Source: Bacteroidaceae bacterium (GTDB taxonomy: Bacteria > Bacteroidota > Bacteroidia > Bacteroidales > Bacteroidaceae). Taken from it: 62,849 nt of DNA. The DNA lies in the NCBI GenBank assembly GCA_024401275.1, contig JAKSLJ010000019.1, positions 1 to 62,849 on the forward strand. Reading direction: 5' to 3'. A program made the translations under genes and the position numbers. Position 1 is the stretch's first letter; every line of letters starts with the position of its first letter. Positions 59,985 through 62,849 of this stretch are shown one piece after another. The notes under the pieces are model-generated. The model did no database searches, had not been told where the DNA came from, and worked only from the letters and a program-made list of their open reading frames with translations.

Positions 59985-62060
59985 TTATTTCTTTACGATT
60001 TTCTTGCCATTGCGGATAAAGATACCCTGTACGGCATTTGGATTCACTCGCTGACCTTTGGTGTTAAATATCGGCGCGTTCAGTTCCTTATCAGCCTTAA
60101 CATCGTTGATGGCGGTGATAAGGTCTTTCATCGGATACACCTTTGAGTCAAAAAGTATAGCACCGTCATTAAGTGAAAGCATTAGCAATAATTCTTGCTT
60201 CTCTAAGTCATCTTCATATAAACATAATAATTGTAATGTTTTTTCTAAAGTTACAGTTTCACCAGCTTTAATTTTAGTATCTTCAAAATTGTATTTACCA
60301 TCACCTGTTGGAACACGCTCATCTGGGTTTTCTGCAGGATATCTGAGATTGCCATCTATACATAATTTTTTATCTGAAGCATTACTTACAAAATCTTCGT
60401 CGTCAAAATTAGACAATTGCACCTTCACATTCAAATCCACGAGCATTCCGTCTTGGCTTGCGTATTCACAACTTAGGATTTCGCCAATAAGGACTTGCTT
60501 ATCATACTGGAAAATTGCGTCTAAAAAACCGCTACGTACCAGGACACGAGTTTTTTTCAAAAGATTCATTGCAGGATATTTGATATCCGTAGCACTCGAC
60601 TTTAATAACACATCTATGTGATATAATCCATCGGCAAAGTGGCTAAAATCAAACGCACTAAGCGAAACTAACTCTAAACATTTTTTTTGAGCCTTGAGAG
60701 TGAAATCGCTAAGCACAACTTTTTCTTCTACCACCTTGTTATCTTTATCAACAAGTTGAATCACTATCTGGCCATGGAAATCATCAATACCTCGGTTGCG
60801 CAAACCAACTATACTGATATCGTCAATTGCACCCATCTTTATTGGCGAACAGCACTCATAATCGAAGCGGAAGTGCTCGGATGTGGCTACGGATTTGCCA
60901 TCACGGTCTGGTATGCAATTAAATATAGTAGTTTGCTTATCGGTATAACCACCGTCACCACTACCTCCACCAATGCCTTTGTGATCAGGATTAAGCGATG
61001 TAATCAAGAAATAGTCATTATAATCTCCGCCCCATCCCCAGTTTACATGGAAGAGTCCCTCGGCATTATAGCCATCAAGCACGAAACAATGGCCGGCACC
61101 CGTTTTTGCATCCGTTCCGCCGTAAGGCAAAGGACGCTTCTGGTTGATTTCGTTTTTCACCTTTTCCACCCATTCTTCCTCGGTATAGTATTCAGGATAA
61201 TCTACGTATATGTCCTTGCTATATCCAAAATTATCGCGCAAAGCAATAGCTCCAAACGCAACAGGGGTTCCGCTTCCTCCCATACTGTTTGGTGCGAATT
61301 CCATGCGTGATGCCACAGCGATGTCGTAGCACAATTGTCCGACGGCTTTTCCCTGTACTTCGGTGTAGGAACCTGTATAGTCGTTGATCATGTCAGCCCA
61401 GTTATAGGTGTGGGTATCAAGCTCTACGGATGGGACATCAATTACAGGTTTCTTTTGTGATGAATGCTCGGTGTCCACATCCTGGCCCGTTTTATAGGCA
61501 GCGGTGGTACCAGTAGGCTTAGTTGGCCATTCATGATATTTCATCACCTGTGCAATAGCCGTTGACACGCAGCCGTTAGGGGTTTTCTTACCTTCATATA
61601 CAGGGCAAAGCGAACAGAAAGGTTCCGACTGGTCCCAAATGGTTTTGCAAAGAGGTTCCACAGCAGCTGGCGATGCGTAGAGCTTTGGAGCTGGTATCTC
61701 GCCACGGCGTACGGCATCTGTCAGACGAGCATAGTAATCGAGCATATACTCCATGGCAGGTGGCAGGTTGTCGAGGTCGGAACGCTCTGAATAACCCAAG
61801 ATGGCTGGCATCTCATCGTCAGCAGAGACGAACACCACGTTCTCGCCACGGCTGAACGCATAGAAAGCAGTAGGAGCATCCTTGCTGCTTGCATATTCCT
61901 TGCTGAGCACAACTGTAGCGCCTTTTACCTTAGCCTTCATAGAGCTTTTCTGGAAGAAGGAAGCTGCTACGGCTTGCGCCTTGCTCTTGCCAATAGGTGC
62001 AGCCGATGCCGAAATGGCGCACAACACCAAGAATAGGATTAAGATTGATTGCTTCTTCAT
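59985..62060 (-). CDS. C10-family cysteine peptidase (streptopain/interpain-like)
   Basis: A 691-residue secreted cysteine protease. Start ATG at 62060 gives a signal peptide (MKKQSILILFLVLCAISASAA); an upstream TTG frame is ignored. Residues 22-125 match the C10 propeptide (AVAASFFQ, FYAFSRGENVVFVSADDEMPAILGYS). The catalytic domain has Cys164 in TPNGCVSTAIAQVMKYH, His324 in GAGHCFVLDGY and the Trp region HVNWGWGGDYNDYF. A long beta-rich region (400-650) of unknown fold follows, then a short tail (IFNTKGQRVNPNAVQGIFI) like that of the S37 peptidase. Related to SpeB and Prevotella interpain A. Flanked by three lipoproteins. Confidence 0.9.
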   Translation of the reverse strand: MKKQSILILFLVLCAISASAAPIGKSKAQAVAASFFQKSSMKAKVKGATVVLSKEYASSKDAPTAFYAFSRGENVVFVSADDEMPAILGYSERSDLDNLPPAMEYMLDYYARLTDAVRRGEIPAPKLYASPAAVEPLCKTIWDQSEPFCSLCPVYEGKKTPNGCVSTAIAQVMKYHEWPTKPTGTTAAYKTGQDVDTEHSSQKKPVIDVPSVELDTHTYNWADMINDYTGSYTEVQGKAVGQLCYDIAVASRMEFAPNSMGGSGTPVAFGAIALRDNFGYSKDIYVDYPEYYTEEEWVEKVKNEINQKRPLPYGGTDAKTGAGHCFVLDGYNAEGLFHVNWGWGGDYNDYFLITSLNPDHKGIGGGSGDGGYTDKQTTIFNCIPDRDGKSVATSEHFRFDYECCSPIKMGAIDDISIVGLRNRGIDDFHGQIVIQLVDKDNKVVEEKVVLSDFTLKAQKKCLELVSLSAFDFSHFADGLYHIDVLLKSSATDIKYPAMNLLKKTRVLVRSGFLDAIFQYDKQVLIGEILSCEYASQDGMLVDLNVKVQLSNFDDEDFVSNASDKKLCIDGNLRYPAENPDERVPTGDGKYNFEDTKIKAGETVTLEKTLQLLCLYEDDLEKQELLLMLSLNDGAILFDSKVYPMKDLITAINDVKADKELNAPIFNTKGQRVNPNAVQGIFIRNGKKIVKK

Positions 62061-62176
62061 TTGTGTATGAATTTTTGACAATTTTTCTTTTGACAAACAA
62101 TGTCCAACAATAGACAGAAATTTAATCAATAATATTTTTGAAAGAATTTTTGAAAATTATTGAGAATTCTTGTCTA

Positions 62177-62599
62177 TTATAAGCCATAATAGTTTGTCTT
62201 CCAGTCATAGTGCTGATAGACTTTGCCTTCCTTCAGCATCTTGAAAGAGCATGACAGGGTTTTGTCGTTAAGGAGCTTTGCATAGTTGTCAAGTAAAGTC
62301 TGGATGCCATAATTACTTCTAAGTGCAAACTCCAACTTTCCCCATTCGTGGTCGGCTTCAGTGTCAGTAAGGTAGAATTCCCTCTTTGTCTGCTCCTGAA
62401 TTTCCGCCTGCATATTGGCAACGACAGTCTTGTACGCAGCGCTTTCCCTAACCTCAGGGTTGTTTGTGTTGACCTCGAAAGTGAGGGTGAACTTGTTTTT
62501 GCGAGATACTGGCTCGTCGTCATCACCGCATGACGCGAGCGTTGCTGCACTGATAAGTGCTACTGCCATGAAGAGCAGTGTGTAAAGATACTTTTTCAT
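62177..62599 (-). CDS. Small lipoprotein next to C10 peptidase, candidate inhibitor
   Basis: A 140-residue lipoprotein, lipobox LASC (Cys24) followed by GDDDEPVS. The mature part is about 115 residues: KFTLTFEVNTNNPEVRESAAYKTV, then a helix, then CSFKMLKEGKVYQHYDW. Size, lipidation and position directly upstream of a C10 peptidase match the linked lipoprotein inhibitors reported for Bacteroides C10 proteases, but no sequence motif proves it. A TAATTTTG box lies 42 bases upstream, so it heads a transcript that continues into the peptidase gene 116 bases later. Confidence 0.75.
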   Translation of the reverse strand: MKKYLYTLLFMAVALISAATLASCGDDDEPVSRKNKFTLTFEVNTNNPEVRESAAYKTVVANMQAEIQEQTKREFYLTDTEADHEWGKLEFALRSNYGIQTLLDNYAKLLNDKTLSCSFKMLKEGKVYQHYDWKTNYYGL

Positions 62600-62640
62600 A
62601 ATCTATTATGTTTGTATATTCTGTTTAGTTTTTCCGCGTG

Positions 62641-62648
62641 CAAAATTA
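62641..62648 (-). promoter_or_regulatory. Promoter -7 box for lipoprotein-C10 peptidase operon
   Basis: TAATTTTG on the minus strand, 42 bases before the ATG at 62599. Confidence 0.6.
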
Positions 62649-62704
62649 CAAAAAGTTTTATATTCCGACATGCACAATGGCACAAATCTGCGGCAAGAAC
62701 TTTA

Positions 62705-62743
62705 TTTTGTACGTTTTGCAAGCTTTTTTGTACGTTTTGCAAG
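62705..62743. repeat. TTTTGTACGTTTTGCAAG direct repeat
   Basis: Two exact 18-bp copies (62705-62722, 62726-62743) upstream of the promoter box; could be paired regulator sites. The window end (62790-62849) carries ACGCGAATT/ACGTGAATT units like those in the 211-bp duplication. Confidence 0.7.
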
Positions 62744-62849
62744 TTATCAGGAACGGTTTATGAGTATTTACGTTTACCGAAGGCTTTATATTTTAACGCG
62801 AATTGCCGGGAATTAAACGCGAATTTACGTGAATTTTATTTTATAATTT

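Overview
The window reads as a chromosomal segment of a Bacteroidales bacterium, most likely Prevotellaceae. The evidence is: promoter-like TAnnTTTG boxes before several genes instead of sigma70 -10 boxes; a class III fructose-1,6-bisphosphatase; the bamD-rpoZ-DUF4293 gene order; DUF3575 proteins; peptidases of families C10 and S37 carrying a short Prevotella-style C-terminal tail; and lipoproteins with Asp-rich stretches after the lipobox. No tRNA, rRNA, CRISPR array, transposase or phage gene was found.

Layout. (1) 1-16359, mostly minus strand: serS, fbp, two glycosyltransferases, lysA and lysC (lysine pathway), an FtsE-like ATPase, the hisIE-hisF-hisA-hisH block, purU, an HU-like DNA-binding protein and uvrB. 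(2) 16471-26881, plus strand: bamD, rpoZ, a DUF4293 membrane protein, mltG, a TetR regulator, fabG, an RluA-type pseudouridine synthase, a membrane protein, argS, and three genes for decorating a surface glycan (galactofuranosyltransferase-like, LicD-like, WaaP/KdkA-like). (3) 27009-31495, minus: recJ, a secreted papain-like peptidase and an Xaa-Pro aminopeptidase. (4) 31699-46099: yraN, then a surface polysaccharide locus (Wzz, EpsG-type polymerase and four glycosyltransferases on plus; a GT2-acetyltransferase fusion, Wzx flippase, acetyltransferase, SGNH lipoprotein and DUF4838 protein on minus; a DegT-type sugar aminotransferase on plus). The two halves converge on a hairpin terminator at 38719-38754. 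(5) 46333-54172: a five-gene cell-envelope operon of unknown function (two DUF3575 proteins, an 839-residue protein with an OmpA-like domain, a large outer-membrane protein and a TPR protein). (6) 54176-62849: rmuC, an S37 peptidase lying between copies of the rmuC 3' end, a 1.2-kb gene-free stretch full of repeats, two paralogous lipoproteins, a C10 cysteine peptidase and a third small lipoprotein.

Two themes stand out. Short tandem or palindromic repeats lie directly at, or include, the stop codons of about a dozen genes, and in one case a spreading repeat has become the hydrophobic core of a signal peptide. The best candidates for undescribed systems are the 46.3-54.2 kb envelope operon and the C10 peptidase with its three lipoprotein neighbours, which may include cognate inhibitors. 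Start codons were chosen by reading the sequence; several likely starts lie downstream of the longest possible frame because the upstream extension is repeat or promoter DNA. All family assignments come from recognising motifs by eye, without database searches.
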